Below, one piece after another: positions 55,468 through 64,000 of a stretch of DNA of 64,000 nt. The translations under genes were made by a program, and so were the position numbers. The notes beneath the pieces are model-generated. The model ran no database searches. It saw only the letters and a program-made list of their open reading frames with translations, and was not told the origin of the DNA. Source of the stretch: Botryobacter ruber (GTDB taxonomy: Bacteria; Bacteroidota; Bacteroidia; Cytophagales; Hymenobacteraceae); the NCBI RefSeq assembly GCF_003347595.2, contig NZ_QCZK02000037.1, positions 62,001-126,000 of the forward strand. Direction: 5' to 3'. Within the stretch, counting starts at the first letter, position 1. Every line of letters begins with the position of its first letter.

Positions 55468-56349
55468 ATGAAGAAAGCGTATATTTTTCCGGGTCAGGGG
55501 TCGCAGTTTGTGGGCATGGGCAAGGAGCTGTATGAGCAGCACGAAGTGGCACGACAGCTGTTTGACAAAGCAAACGAGATACTGGGCTTCCGCATTACCG
55601 ACATCATGTTCAATGGTACGGAAGAAGAGCTGAAGCAGACAAAAGTAACGCAGCCGGCCATTTTCCTGCATTCTGTTGCGCAGGCCGCAGTAGCCACTGA
55701 TTTTAATCCCGATATGGTAGCCGGACACTCGCTGGGAGAATTCTCTGCCTTAGTTGCGAGTAAAGTGCTCAACTTTGAAGACGGCTTAAAACTGGTATCG
55801 AAAAGAGCCCTGGCCATGCAGGCTGCCTGCGAGGCCAACCCATCTACCATGGCAGCCATCCTGGGGCTGGACGATGCGAAAGTGGAAGAAATATGTGCAT
55901 CTGTAGCGGGTGAGGTGGTTGTAGCAGCAAACTATAACTGCCCTGGCCAACTCGTGATTTCCGGCTCCAACAAAGGCATAGAAGAGGCCTGCGAAAAAAT
56001 GAAAGCGGCCGGAGCTAAACGCGCGCTGCCCTTACCGGTAGGCGGGGCCTTCCATTCGCCGCTTATGAAGCCTGCGGAAGAAGAGCTGGCCAAAGCCATC
56101 AAGGAAACAACCTTCAGCCACGGAATTTGCCCGATTTACCAGAACGTAGATGCCAAACCACACACCGATCCGGAAGAGATAAAGGAAAACCTGATCAAGC
56201 AACTGACAGCCCCGGTACGCTGGACACAGTCGGTGCAGCAGATGATAGCCGACGGCGCCACGCATTTTGTAGAGTGCGGTCCGGGGAAAGTGCTGCAGGG
56301 ACTTGTGAAGAAAATTGAGAAGTCGGCAGAGGTGAGTTCAGTAGCGTAA
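55468..56349 (+). CDS. fabD: Malonyl-CoA:ACP transacylase
   Basis: A 293-residue enzyme that loads malonyl groups on acyl carrier protein for fatty acid synthesis. The active-site motif is VAGHSLGEFSALVAS with the catalytic Ser, and the N-terminal signature is YIFPGQGSQFVGMGKELY. The catalytic His lies in PVGGAFHSPLMKPA. It stands alone here, away from other fab genes, and ends in its own terminator. Confidence 0.97.
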   Translation: MKKAYIFPGQGSQFVGMGKELYEQHEVARQLFDKANEILGFRITDIMFNGTEEELKQTKVTQPAIFLHSVAQAAVATDFNPDMVAGHSLGEFSALVASKVLNFEDGLKLVSKRALAMQAACEANPSTMAAILGLDDAKVEEICASVAGEVVVAANYNCPGQLVISGSNKGIEEACEKMKAAGAKRALPLPVGGAFHSPLMKPAEEELAKAIKETTFSHGICPIYQNVDAKPHTDPEEIKENLIKQLTAPVRWTQSVQQMIADGATHFVECGPGKVLQGLVKKIEKSAEVSSVA

Positions 56350-56372
56350 AGCTATTGGTTTAGGAAAAGAGC

Positions 56373-56408
56373 AGCGCTTTCGGGAAATAACCGGAAGCGC
56401 TTTTTTTA
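56373..56408 (+). terminator. Intrinsic terminator after fabD
   Basis: AGCGCTTTCGG pairs with CCGGAAGCGCT through one wobble, followed by a T run. The T run overlaps the last codon of the convergent RAYT gene. Confidence 0.85.
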
Positions 56409-57110
56409 TTGTGCCTGCACAGCCTGAGCAGTTGAAGAAGTATCGGTGGTGAAAAATTTTTCCTCCTGCCATTTCGCAGGATTGTTGATGATGTAGTTCG
56501 CGATATTCTGATACCCCCGTTCATTGCGTATGATGTGTTCATAGTAGTTACGGAGCCACAATTTGCCCATCGTTTCATTTTTTGATTTAAAGATTTTCAG
56601 GCATTCCCGGGCCACCAACGATTTGTAAGCCCCAATTACATTGCCGACCGTAGGGGCAGGGTTTACCCCTGCCCAATTCCGCGCACCAGAAGTAACCGCC
56701 AAATCAGAAAGAGTATGAATGGAATCCGATATCTGGGTAAAGCTCCTAGCGGAATCAGGAGCCAATTCCGGAGCAGGGGCAGGGGGAATGGCAGGGGCAG
56801 GGGTAAACCCTGCCCGTACTTTTATCTCTTTTATCTCTAAAATAGCGTGCAGGTGGTTAGGCATGATCTGGAATACGTCAAGCTCCAGGTTTGGAAATCG
56901 ATTGGGTAGTTTCAGCCACTCATTGTGGGCGATTTTACCAAGGTTGTTTAATTTCATTTGAGGCTGACCTGTTTCATCTGAAATAATTCTTCCGAACAGG
57001 CATGCATTTTCGGCACAGCAAATGGTGATGAAATACAAGCCTTCCTGGGTGTAATCATATCCCTTCAGGCGGATGCTTCTTCTGTGGTGAATGTTGGGGT
57101 TATAAGCCAT
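56406..57110 (-). CDS. REP-associated tyrosine transposase (RAYT, Y1 family)
   Basis: A 234-residue single-domain Y1/HUH transposase. The His pair is in QIMPNHLHAILE (about 81-92) and the catalytic Tyr in RNYYEHIIRNERGYQNIANY (about 188-207). RAYTs are domesticated relatives of IS200/IS605 transposases that cut and join REP elements. A Pro/Ala-rich insert of about 60 residues between the two motifs (RAGFTPAPAIPPAPAPELAP, then GARNWAGVNPAPTVG) is encoded by two inverted GC-rich palindromes. It is convergent with fabD and has no terminal inverted repeats of its own. Confidence 0.9.
   Translation of the reverse strand: MAYNPNIHHRRSIRLKGYDYTQEGLYFITICCAENACLFGRIISDETGQPQMKLNNLGKIAHNEWLKLPNRFPNLELDVFQIMPNHLHAILEIKEIKVRAGFTPAPAIPPAPAPELAPDSARSFTQISDSIHTLSDLAVTSGARNWAGVNPAPTVGNVIGAYKSLVARECLKIFKSKNETMGKLWLRNYYEHIIRNERGYQNIANYIINNPAKWQEEKFFTTDTSSTAQAVQAQ
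56654..56674 (+). repeat. REP-like palindrome inside the RAYT gene, copy 1
   Basis: GGGCAGGG, loop TTTAC, CCCTGCCC is a perfect 8-bp stem preceded by GTAG (56650-56653). It is translated in the RAYT frame as part of AGVNPAPTVG. Confidence 0.75.
56795..56815 (-). repeat. REP-like palindrome inside the RAYT gene, copy 2
   Basis: On the minus strand GTAC is followed by GGGCAGGG, loop TTTAC and CCCTGCCC. It has the same stem and loop as copy 1 in opposite orientation, 120 bp away, and is translated as RAGFTPAP. Confidence 0.75.
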
Positions 57111-57183
57111 TGTCTTGCTATGAAAGCTTTACCACCGCGACAACAGCCTTCGTAACAGGAAAATTCAAATGGAATATCAAATA

Positions 57184-57663
57184 TTACACCTCCCGTACCT
57201 CCAGCTTATCCGGGCATTCCTGTAGCAACTCCCGGATGTTTTTCTGCAGCAGCGGGTGCAACAGGTCAGGCGCAATTTCGGCCAGGGGCTGCAGCGTGAA
57301 GCGGCGGAGGTGCAACTGGGGGTGCGGAATGGTGAGGCGCTGCGTCTGCAGCACCAGGTCGTCGTAAAACAGGATGTCGATGTCGATCACGCGGGAACCC
57401 CAGTGTTCGGCCCGGATGCGGCCCAGGTCATGTTCGATGGCGTTGATGATTTGCAGTACCTGTTCTGGCGATTGCTCCGTTTGTACTTCGAGTACCTGGT
57501 TCAGGAAGGCCGGTTGATCTGTTTTGCCCCAGGCGGCAGTTTCGTACAGCCCGGAACTGCGCATTACGGGACCGACGGCGGTAGCTATTTTTTTACGCGC
57601 CTGGTCTAGGTAGGAAATGCGATCGCCGAGGTTGCCGCCCAGGAGCAGGTACAGTTCAGGCAT
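57184..57663 (-). CDS. folK: 2-amino-4-hydroxy-6-hydroxymethyldihydropteridine pyrophosphokinase
   Basis: A 159-residue HPPK of standard length, a folate synthesis enzyme. Motifs: LLLGGNLGDRISYLDQA at the N-terminus, SGLYETAAWGKTDQPAFLNQ, and WGSRVIDIDILFYDDLV with the Mg-binding Asp pair, then LTIPHPQLHLRRFTLQPLAE. It overlaps the upstream hydrolase gene by 8 bp, so the two share a transcript. Confidence 0.97.
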   Translation of the reverse strand: MPELYLLLGGNLGDRISYLDQARKKIATAVGPVMRSSGLYETAAWGKTDQPAFLNQVLEVQTEQSPEQVLQIINAIEHDLGRIRAEHWGSRVIDIDILFYDDLVLQTQRLTIPHPQLHLRRFTLQPLAEIAPDLLHPLLQKNIRELLQECPDKLEVREV

Positions 57664-58501
57664 GTTTGTTGAAAAATTCTATCGTAAAGTCAGCTGCTCT
57701 ACGGGCAGGCTCGGGTAGTTCATCTGCTTCGTAAGGGTGCATGCCGCCAAAGGAATGGTCGGCACCGGGCAGCAGTTGCAGCTCGGCATCTGGTTTCCAG
57801 CTTTTCAGGTCGTGGGCCATTTGTACAGGCAGTGTTTCGTCTTCTTCGCCGTGCAGTATAAGCAGGGGTTGGTGCACTTTTTTTATCACCTCCGGGATGT
57901 GGAGGCGGTGCAGGTTTTTGATGTAATCTTCGTAAATCTGGTAGTAGAGCGGCATCTGTACCCCCGTGCGGGCATTTTCGATCCACTGCACGCCTTCTGC
58001 CTTCCACTTGTCCATGACCTCCTGCGTCCAGCGCTGGTCAAAATCGCTGATGCCAGCCCAGGTAGCCACGGCTTTTACCCGCTCGTCTTCGGCAGCTTTC
58101 AGGATAACAGAACCGCCGCCCCGGCTGTGGCCGACCAGGTACAGGCGGTTCAGGTCCAGTTCCTCCTGCAGCACCGGCCCCTGCTTGTCGTGCAGCAGGT
58201 TAATGAGAGCTTCCAGGTCATCGAGTTCCAGAGTAAAGTTGTTTTTCCCGAAGGCTTCGAGGTCGTGTAAATCGGAATAATCGTCGAGGGTAGTGCCGTT
58301 GTAGGAGAAGTTAAACTTCACAAATACAAACCCCTTATCGGCAAAATACTGTGCCAGGTGGTTAAAATGTCCCCAGTCCTTAAACCCTTTGAAACCATGT
58401 GTATAAATAATAATAGGCTTGGGCTGGCCATCTTCAGGAAAAGTGGCATCGGCTGTAAAAGGGCGGCCATGCTCCGGGTAAACTACAAAGTCTACTTTCA
58501 T
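57656..58501 (-). CDS. Alpha/beta hydrolase family protein
   Basis: A 281-residue serine hydrolase. The nucleophile elbow is VGHSRGGG (about residue 125-132), the acid lies in LLILHGEEDETLPV and the His in PGADHSFGG. HG in IIYTHGFKGFKDW forms the oxyanion region. The ATG at 58501 (MKVDFVVYPEHG) is chosen, since codons upstream to 58609 are low-complexity repeat sequence. An esterase or dienelactone hydrolase-like peptidase role is possible, with substrate unknown. Upstream partner of folK. Confidence 0.88.
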   Translation of the reverse strand: MKVDFVVYPEHGRPFTADATFPEDGQPKPIIIYTHGFKGFKDWGHFNHLAQYFADKGFVFVKFNFSYNGTTLDDYSDLHDLEAFGKNNFTLELDDLEALINLLHDKQGPVLQEELDLNRLYLVGHSRGGGSVILKAAEDERVKAVATWAGISDFDQRWTQEVMDKWKAEGVQWIENARTGVQMPLYYQIYEDYIKNLHRLHIPEVIKKVHQPLLILHGEEDETLPVQMAHDLKSWKPDAELQLLPGADHSFGGMHPYEADELPEPARRAADFTIEFFNKHA

Positions 58502-58503
58502 CA

Positions 58504-58640
58504 GGTTAAATGGCTGAATTGTTAAATGGTTAAATTGCTGGACAGTTGAACTTTTGGAGAAATTGTAAAAAGAGCAGAAGTTATTTTTTCCATTTTGCTG
58601 GTTTAACAATTAAGCCATTAAACCATTTAACAATTTAACC
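58504..58640. repeat. AT-rich inverted repeats with TTAAATGG units
   Basis: The segment 58504-58537 and the complement of 58602-58640 share GGTTAAAT, GGCTNAATTGTTAAA and TTAAATGG units. The DNA lies in the leader of the minus-strand hydrolase gene, before the polyprenyl synthase promoter. Confidence 0.6.
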
Positions 58641-58688
58641 AGAGACTCGCAGCAATTTAATAATTATACTGCGTTTTGCAACCGTGTG

Positions 58689-58720
58689 TTTGGAAACCAT
58701 ATTTTCACCTCGTAATATTG
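58689..58720 (+). promoter_or_regulatory. Promoter of the polyprenyl synthase gene
   Basis: TTTG at 58689-58692, a 20-nt spacer and TAATATTG at 58713-58720 (one mismatch to TAnnTTTG). The leader would be only a few bases long. Confidence 0.5.
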
Positions 58721-58732
58721 TAAGCCTAATAC

Positions 58733-59710
58733 ATGAGCATCAGCCTAAACGAAATACAAGCGCCTATAGCGCCGGAAATGCAACTTTTCGAGAAGAAGTT
58801 CAGGGCTTCCATGAAGTCCAACGTACTGCTTCTGGATAAGATTATGGGCTATATTGTAAAGCGCAAAGGAAAGCAGATGCGCCCGATGTTCGTGTTCTTT
58901 ACAGCAAATCTTTTTGGTTCGGGTATCACGGAAGCTACCTACCGGGGCGCTGCCCTGATAGAACTGCTGCACACGGCTACCCTGGTGCACGACGATGTGG
59001 TGGACGATGCCAATTACCGCCGCGGCTTTTTCTCTGTGAATGCGCTCTGGAAAAATAAAATTGCCGTGCTGGTTGGCGATTACCTGCTCTCCAAGGGGCT
59101 CTTGCTGTCGCTGAACAACAATGATTTTGAGCTGCTTAAGATCGTGTCGAATGCCGTGCAGGAGATGAGCGAAGGGGAGCTGCTGCAGATCGAGAAAGCC
59201 CGCCGCCTGGATATAACAGAGGAAGTATACTTTGATATCATCCGCCAGAAAACTGCTTCGCTGATTGCCTCCTGCTGCGCCGTGGGAGCTGCATCTGCGG
59301 GAGCCACGCCCGAAGAGATTGAGAAAGCCCGTTTGTTTGGCGAGAAAGTAGGCATTGCTTTCCAGATCAAGGACGACCTGTTCGATTACGGTACGGCCGA
59401 AATCGGGAAACCGGTGGGCATCGATATCAAGGAAAAGAAAATGACGCTGCCGCTGATCAATGCGCTACGCGAGGCGGACTGGCTGACCAAACGCCGCGTG
59501 ATTTACGATGTGAAGAACAACAACGGCAACAACAAGCGGGTGCAACAGGTGATTGATTTCGTTAAGAAATCCGGTGGCATCGAGTACACAATCCAGTTGA
59601 TGAACAAGTATCACGCCGAAGCCCTGGCGATCCTGCATACTTTTCCGCCTTCCCCATCCCGCACCTCGCTCGAGCAGCTGATTGCTTATACCATTGAACG
59701 GGAGAAATAG
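58733..59710 (+). CDS. Polyprenyl diphosphate synthase (trans, long-chain)
   Basis: A 325-residue trans-prenyltransferase. First Asp-rich motif VHDDVVDDANYRRG (about 90-103), second FQIKDDLFDYGTAEIGKPVG (about 213-232). The small residues before the first motif fit long-chain products, so menaquinone side-chain synthesis (IspB/HepT-like) is more likely than GGPP for the carotenoids. The methyltransferase gene follows after 39 bp. Confidence 0.9.
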   Translation: MSISLNEIQAPIAPEMQLFEKKFRASMKSNVLLLDKIMGYIVKRKGKQMRPMFVFFTANLFGSGITEATYRGAALIELLHTATLVHDDVVDDANYRRGFFSVNALWKNKIAVLVGDYLLSKGLLLSLNNNDFELLKIVSNAVQEMSEGELLQIEKARRLDITEEVYFDIIRQKTASLIASCCAVGAASAGATPEEIEKARLFGEKVGIAFQIKDDLFDYGTAEIGKPVGIDIKEKKMTLPLINALREADWLTKRRVIYDVKNNNGNNKRVQQVIDFVKKSGGIEYTIQLMNKYHAEALAILHTFPPSPSRTSLEQLIAYTIEREK

Positions 59711-59749
59711 CTTTCTCTTTTTGTTTGACGTGACATTTCGCTGCTGCCA

Positions 59750-60379
59750 ATGGGCATAAACACCAATACCTGGAACAAGCTGCGCTACACCCTTTACCTG
59801 CCCGTTTATGACCTGGTGGCTGGTCGTGTGTTTGCCAAATACCGGAAGCGTTCTGTTTCGCTGCTTCAGGCTAAACCGGATGCGGCCATACTGCTTGTAG
59901 GAGCGGGCACCGGGCTGGACCTGGAGTTCCTGAAAGGCTACACCCACCTCACCGCCACCGACATTACGCCGGGCATGATTTCGACATTAAAGGCGCGTGC
60001 CGGAAAGCTGCAGTTGCCGGTAAAGGCACTGGTCATGGACGGGCAGCAGCTGGCTTTCCCGGACAATAGTTTTGATGCCGTTCTGCTCCACCTGATTATA
60101 GCCGTTATTCCGGACCCGGTAGCCTGCATCAAAGAGGTGGAGCGGGTGCTAAAGCCCGGTGGTACCGTGATGGTATTCGATAAATTTCTGCCCGACGGAC
60201 AGCACCCCTCGCTGCTGCGTAAACTCCTGAACCAAGTGGCTGCCACACTTTTTTCCGACATCAACCGCAGCATTGGCGCCATCGTCAGTCATACGTCCCT
60301 GCAAATTGAATTGAACGAACCCGCCGCTTTGGGGGGTACCTTCCGGATTGTCCGGTTACGGAAGCCACTGCTGCCGTAA
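59750..60379 (+). CDS. Class I SAM-dependent methyltransferase
   Basis: A 209-residue Methyltransf_11-like protein. SAM motif I is ILLVGAGTGLDLEFL, motif II AFPDNSFDAVLLHLII and motif III VLKPGGTVMVFD. The N-terminal WNKLRYTLYLPVYD resembles UbiE or phospholipid N-methyltransferases. With a polyprenyl synthase just upstream, a quinone-related role is possible but not supported by specific residues. Confidence 0.85.
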   Translation: MGINTNTWNKLRYTLYLPVYDLVAGRVFAKYRKRSVSLLQAKPDAAILLVGAGTGLDLEFLKGYTHLTATDITPGMISTLKARAGKLQLPVKALVMDGQQLAFPDNSFDAVLLHLIIAVIPDPVACIKEVERVLKPGGTVMVFDKFLPDGQHPSLLRKLLNQVAATLFSDINRSIGAIVSHTSLQIELNEPAALGGTFRIVRLRKPLLP

Positions 60380-60383
60380 AGTA

Positions 60384-60480
60384 GGAGCAGTGGCTGTGGT
60401 GGCAGGTGCAGCAAATAATTCGGAGCCAGAATACGGTGCTTTCGCTCTTTAGAGGAGCAGAGGCGGTGGTGGCAGGTGCT
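60384..60480 (+). repeat. Two direct copies of the dispersed repeat
   Basis: Plus copies at 60384-60412 (GGAGCAGTGGCTGTGGTGGC and on, preceded by GTA) and 60454-60480 (GGAGCAGAGGCGGTGGTGGC and on) lie 70 bp apart in the 120-bp gap between the convergent methyltransferase and TlpA-like genes. Confidence 0.8.
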
Positions 60481-60499
60481 AAGCACTTTTCAGGCTGTT

Positions 60500-61765
60500 T
60501 TATTCCTGCTCTGCCAGCAATTCGCTGATGCTTTTGTTGAATTCAGCCACCCATTCCTCGTAATAACGGCCGGTGCCGGGGCCGGAGAAGCCGGTGTGAA
60601 TCTTGCGCACCTTGCCGTCTCTGCCGATAATGATCGTGGTCGGGAAGGACATAACGTGGTTTAGCGCGGGAAGTGCCGCCGCCGCAGACCCTTTTTCGGT
60701 AGTGCCGGCAACCAGCAGGTCATAGGTTATATCGTAGCGGTCTTTCATGCGCTGCAGGCGGGCAGCCGCTTTGTCGAACTCCGGGCTACGCTCAAAGCCT
60801 AACCCGATTATTTCCAATCCTTTGGCTTGGTGTTCTTTATAAAAAGGAGCCAGGTAAGCCGTTTCGTCCATGCAGTTGGGGCACCAGGAGCCCAGCAGTT
60901 GCACCACCACCACCTTGTTCCGGAATTCAGGGTCCGACAGCGACACCTGTTTGCCTTCGAGGTTCGGGAACGTGAAGGAGAGCGTTTCATAACCTTCCTT
61001 CAGGTAGGTAAGCGAATCGGGATTGGCGAGGGATGCCTGCTCGTTGCGGGTGGCGGTCCAGGTGGAGTAGCCGGTAAGGCCGGAGTAAAATTCGCCTTGT
61101 ATGGTTTGTGCATTGGTGGGAGTGGCTTTAAAAAGATAGGCGTGGCTGCCGTCGAAGGCGGAGAGGGCCAGTGAATCGCCGGAAACTTCACCAGCCAGGT
61201 AGCGGTAATCGCCGGTTTGGGTCATGAAAGTGCCGGTAAGCTGGTTGTCCTGCTGTTCAAAAACACCCACGGCTTTCGTGCTTTTGCCTTCGCGGTTGGT
61301 AAACATTACTTCCCAGGTGCCTTTGTAGTCGTAGGAGGCGGGGGCAGGATTTTCGGAAAAACGGTTGACCTGGCCATGTTCAGCGGTAAACGGAATTGCG
61401 TAATAAGCATCCGCGTCGTTCTTTACAAACCTGCCGGCCATGCGGCCATCCCTGACAGCGGTTATAATAGCGGCATCAAAAATATGCATTCTGATCTTTA
61501 ACGAGTCCTGCTCCTGCACAACATCGTCGAGTAAGATTCTTTCGGCGCCATTTAGCAGGTATAGTACAGTTTTATCCTGTTGCTGCACAGCTTCAAACAA
61601 AAAAGGGATCTGCTGCCCCTGTGTGTGGAGTAATGCGCGCCAGGTGCCTGTTTTCAGAAGGGGGGTGTCGGAGGTTTTGGTAGAGCAGGCGCTAAATAGC
61701 CCCGTCAGTAACAGGGGTAGCGCAAAAAACAAGAAATTAAACGATTGTAAAGGGGCTTTTTTCAT
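60500..61765 (-). CDS. TlpA-family thiol-disulfide lipoprotein
   Basis: A 421-residue lipoprotein (signal peptide ending LFSAC, a good lipobox). An N-terminal region of beta-rich repeats (about 35-245) precedes a thioredoxin-fold domain (about 270-421) with the active site GSWCPNCMDET and the cis-Pro loop MSFPTTIIIGRDG. Such proteins reduce disulfides in the envelope, for instance in cytochrome c maturation, and are numerous in Bacteroidota. The N-terminal domain is of unknown function. It is divergent from the aconitase gene. Confidence 0.9.
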   Translation of the reverse strand: MKKAPLQSFNFLFFALPLLLTGLFSACSTKTSDTPLLKTGTWRALLHTQGQQIPFLFEAVQQQDKTVLYLLNGAERILLDDVVQEQDSLKIRMHIFDAAIITAVRDGRMAGRFVKNDADAYYAIPFTAEHGQVNRFSENPAPASYDYKGTWEVMFTNREGKSTKAVGVFEQQDNQLTGTFMTQTGDYRYLAGEVSGDSLALSAFDGSHAYLFKATPTNAQTIQGEFYSGLTGYSTWTATRNEQASLANPDSLTYLKEGYETLSFTFPNLEGKQVSLSDPEFRNKVVVVQLLGSWCPNCMDETAYLAPFYKEHQAKGLEIIGLGFERSPEFDKAAARLQRMKDRYDITYDLLVAGTTEKGSAAAALPALNHVMSFPTTIIIGRDGKVRKIHTGFSGPGTGRYYEEWVAEFNKSISELLAEQE

Positions 61766-61857
61766 AGGGTAAAAGTACAGAATTTAATAAATAATAGCTA
61801 TAATCATTCTAAATAGCGACTTTAATCATTTATTATTTAGATTAGTTCTGTCTGATG

Positions 61858-61889
61858 TTGCTCTAAATCTATCCTGTTTTGTACATTTG
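61858..61889 (+). promoter_or_regulatory. Promoter of the aconitase gene
   Basis: TTG at 61858-61860, a 21-nt spacer and TACATTTG at 61882-61889. It lies 46 bp before the ATG. AGGAAGGA at about 61901-61908 is a possible ribosome binding site, though rather far away. Confidence 0.6.
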
Positions 61890-61935
61890 TGAACTTCAGA
61901 AGGAAGGATTATAAAAAATAATATTAGCAAAAACT

Positions 61936-64000
61936 ATGGCATTTGATTTAGGAATGATCAAGGCGGTTTATGCCGGTATGGGTGAGCGTATCGTAGCTGC
62001 CCGTAACGCAGTAGGCAGACCACTTACCCTCACCGAAAAGATTTTGTACTCGCACCTGTACAATGGTAACGCAACAGAGTCTTTTGCGCGCGGCAAGTCT
62101 TATGTAGATTTCGCCCCGGACAGGGTGGCTATGCAGGATGCTACGGCTCAGATGGCCTTGCTTCAGTTCATGCAGGCAGGTAAGCCACAGGCAGCTGTGC
62201 CTTCTACCGTGCATTGCGACCACCTGATACAGGCACGTGTTGGTGCAGATCAGGATTTAAGAGAAGCGTATGACGAGAACAAGGAGGTTTACGACTTTCT
62301 TGCCTCTGTATCAAATAAATATGGAATCGGTTTCTGGAAGCCGGGCGCCGGTATTATCCACCAGGTAGTGCTGGAAAACTATGCTTTCCCGGGTGGTATG
62401 ATGATTGGTACCGACTCGCACACCCCTAACGCGGGTGGTCTGGGTATGGTGGCCATTGGTGTAGGTGGTGCCGATGCCGTTGACGTGATGGCAGGCATGC
62501 CGTGGGAGCTGAAGTTCCCGAAAGTGATCGGTGTGAAACTGACCGGTAAACTGAACGGCTGGACTTCTCCGAAAGACGTTATCCTGAAAGTGGCTGGTAT
62601 CCTGACCGTGAAAGGTGGTACAGGCGCTATCGTGGAATATTTTGGCGAGGGTGCCAACAACCTGTCCTGTACAGGTAAGGCTACTATCTGTAACATGGGT
62701 GCCGAGATTGGTGCTACTACTTCTGTGTTCGCTTACGACCAGAAGATGAAGGAATACCTGAACATTACCCGCCGCGAAGAAATTGCTGAGCTGGCTGATG
62801 GTGTAGCAGAACACCTGCGTGCCGATGACGAAGTGCTTGCTGATCCTGCTTCTTTCTACGATCAGCTGATCGAGATCGACCTTTCTACGCTGGAGCCGCA
62901 CGTAAACGGTCCGTTTACGCCGGATGCGGCCTGGCCTATTTCGCAGTTTGCTGCTGTAGTGCGTGAGCACAACTGGCCTGCCAAACTGGAAGTTGGTTTG
63001 ATCGGTTCGTGCACCAACTCTTCTTACGAAGACATTACCCGTGCTGCTTCTATAGCAACGCAGGCTATTGATAAAAAATTAGTGGCTCAGGCTGAGTTTA
63101 CCATCACACCTGGTTCTGAACTGGTACGTTACACCACAGCCCGCGACGGCTTGTTGGATACGTTTGCCGAGATGGGTGGTGTGGTGCTGGCCAATGCCTG
63201 CGGACCGTGCATCGGGCAGTGGGCACGTCATACCGACGATCCTACCCGTAAAAACTCTATCATCACCTCGTTTAACCGTAACTTCGCGAAGCGAAATGAT
63301 GGTAACCCGAATACACACGCGTTTGTAGCTTCTCCTGAGATCGTAACGGCGTTTGCTATTGCCGGCGACCTTACCTTCAATCCGCTGACCGACACGCTGA
63401 CAAACGCTGATGGCGTAGCTGTGAAACTGGACGAGCCAAAAGGCATTGAACTTCCGGTGAATGGTTTCGCTGTGGAAGATGCCGGTTATGTAGCGCCTGC
63501 TGAAGATGGCAGCAACGTAGAAGTGGTAGTTGCTCCTTCTTCTGACCGTCTGCAACTGCTGGAAGGCTTTAAGCCATGGGAAGGCACTGACCTGAAAGGG
63601 CTGAAGCTGCTCATTAAAGCACAAGGCAAGTGTACGACTGACCATATCTCTATGGCTGGTCCTTGGTTGAAGTACCGCGGTCACCTGGACAATATCTCCA
63701 ACAACATGCTGATTGGTGCCATCAACGCATTTAACGGTGATGCCAACAGCGTATGGAATGATATGACCCGTGGCTACGATAAAGTTCCTGCAACAGCCCG
63801 TACGTACAAAGCTGCCGGAATCGGTACTGTAGTGGTAGGTGACGAGAACTACGGTGAAGGTTCTTCGCGTGAGCACGCTGCCATGGAGCCGCGTCACTTA
63901 GGTGTTCGTGCTGTTATTGTGAAGTCATTCGCGCGTATCCACGAAACCAACCTGAAGAAGCAGGGTATGCTGGCGCTGACGTTTGCGAACAAAGAAGATT
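61936..64000 (+). CDS. acn: Aconitate hydratase (3' end outside window)
   Basis: The frame is open from ATG at 61936 to the window end, giving 688 residues of a protein expected to have about 755. It isomerises citrate to isocitrate in the TCA cycle. Cluster Cys residues are in [14 protein letters not shown] and [31 protein letters not shown] and the swivel-domain loop [20 protein letters not shown] are also present. The sequence is of the mitochondrial-type aconitase found in Bacteroidota, not AcnB. With sdhCAB it is the second TCA unit in the window. Confidence 0.97.
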   Translation, partial: MAFDLGMIKAVYAGMGERIVAARNAVGRPLTLTEKILYSHLYNGNATESFARGKSYVDFAPDRVAMQDATAQMALLQFMQAGKPQAAVPSTVHCDHLIQARVGADQDLREAYDENKEVYDFLASVSNKYGIGFWKPGAGIIHQVVLENYAFPGGMMIGTDSHTPNAGGLGMVAIGVGGADAVDVMAGMPWELKFPKVIGVKLTGKLNGWTSPKDVILKVAGILTVKGGTGAIVEYFGEGANNLSCTGKATICNMGAEIGATTSVFAYDQKMKEYLNITRREEIAELADGVAEHLRADDEVLADPASFYDQLIEIDLSTLEPHVNGPFTPDAAWPISQFAAVVREHNWPAKLEVGLIGSCTNSSYEDITRAASIATQAIDKKLVAQAEFTITPGSELVRYTTARDGLLDTFAEMGGVVLANACGPCIGQWARHTDDPTRKNSIITSFNRNFAKRNDGNPNTHAFVASPEIVTAFAIAGDLTFNPLTDTLTNADGVAVKLDEPKGIELPVNGFAVEDAGYVAPAEDGSNVEVVVAPSSDRLQLLEGFKPWEGTDLKGLKLLIKAQGKCTTDHISMAGPWLKYRGHLDNISNNMLIGAINAFNGDANSVWNDMTRGYDKVPATARTYKAAGIGTVVVGDENYGEGSSREHAAMEPRHLGVRAVIVKSFARIHETNLKKQGMLALTFANKED

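Noticed and set aside
58504..58609. Extension of the hydrolase by 36 residues to 58609
   Set aside because: The added residues come from AT-rich repeat DNA and the ATG at 58501 fits the family start.
58733..59710. GGPP synthase for the carotenoid pathway
   Set aside because: The Asp-rich motifs would allow it, but it is 30 kb from the crt genes, has the look of a long-chain synthase and sits with a methyltransferase, so a quinone role is more likely.

Overview
The window is a piece of chromosome from a member of the Bacteroidota, most likely a pigmented Cytophagales/Hymenobacteraceae bacterium of the Pontibacter-Hymenobacter-Rufibacter type. That placement is inferred from gene content, not from a search. 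The evidence is type IX secretion proteins with A- and B-type sorting domains, promoters of the Bacteroidota form (TTG, 19-21 nt, TAnnTTTG), few Shine-Dalgarno sequences, a trimeric-type succinate dehydrogenase (cytochrome b, flavoprotein, Fe-S protein), a division cluster starting with mraZ and lacking murF and ddl, and a keto-carotenoid cluster with crtW and crtZ.

Layout. 0-5.2 kb: tail of an outer-membrane protein gene and a large PorU2-like sortase. 5.4-8.1 kb (minus): folA, fmt and a NamZ-like muramidase, with a LolE/FtsX-type permease divergent from them. 9.4-10.5 kb: a repeat-rich island with an HNH-AP2 gene. 10.8-18 kb: phenylacetyl-CoA epoxidase genes, split into a lone paaE and a paaABCD operon (minus), with a peptidase gene (pepF) and an unknown outer-membrane protein between. 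18.5-28.3 kb (plus): an enoyl-CoA hydratase and a carotenoid region (crtZ, a CarH-like MerR regulator, a double Usp protein, an ECF sigma factor, crtI, crtB, an unknown gene, crtYcd, ispH, crtW). With a C20 precursor from elsewhere these would give astaxanthin-type pigments. 28.5-31.1 kb: VOC, DsbA-like and nitroreductase genes, with a divergent HxlR regulator. 31.5-47.5 kb: the dcw cluster mraZ-rsmH-ftsL-ftsI-murE-mraY-murD-ftsW-murG-murC-ftsQ-ftsA-ftsZ, preceded by MraZ-type repeats and a cluster of DnaA boxes. 47.6-52.1 kb (minus): an FMN reductase and sdhCAB. 52.3-64 kb: a T9SS type B surface protein, a decayed DCC-family pseudogene, fabD, a RAYT transposase (minus), folK and a hydrolase (minus), a polyprenyl synthase, a methyltransferase, a TlpA-like lipoprotein (minus) and an aconitase cut by the window end.

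The signal not explained by the genes is the repeat content of the gaps. At least 14 copies of a roughly 30-nt sequence with the core GGCTGTGGTGGC (variant GGGAATGGTGG) sit between genes across the whole window, some as inverted pairs. A second type has the form GTAG followed by a hairpin, as REP elements do. A RAYT (REP-associated tyrosine transposase) gene lies in the same window and carries two REP-like palindromes inside its own reading frame. No tRNA, rRNA or CRISPR array was seen.
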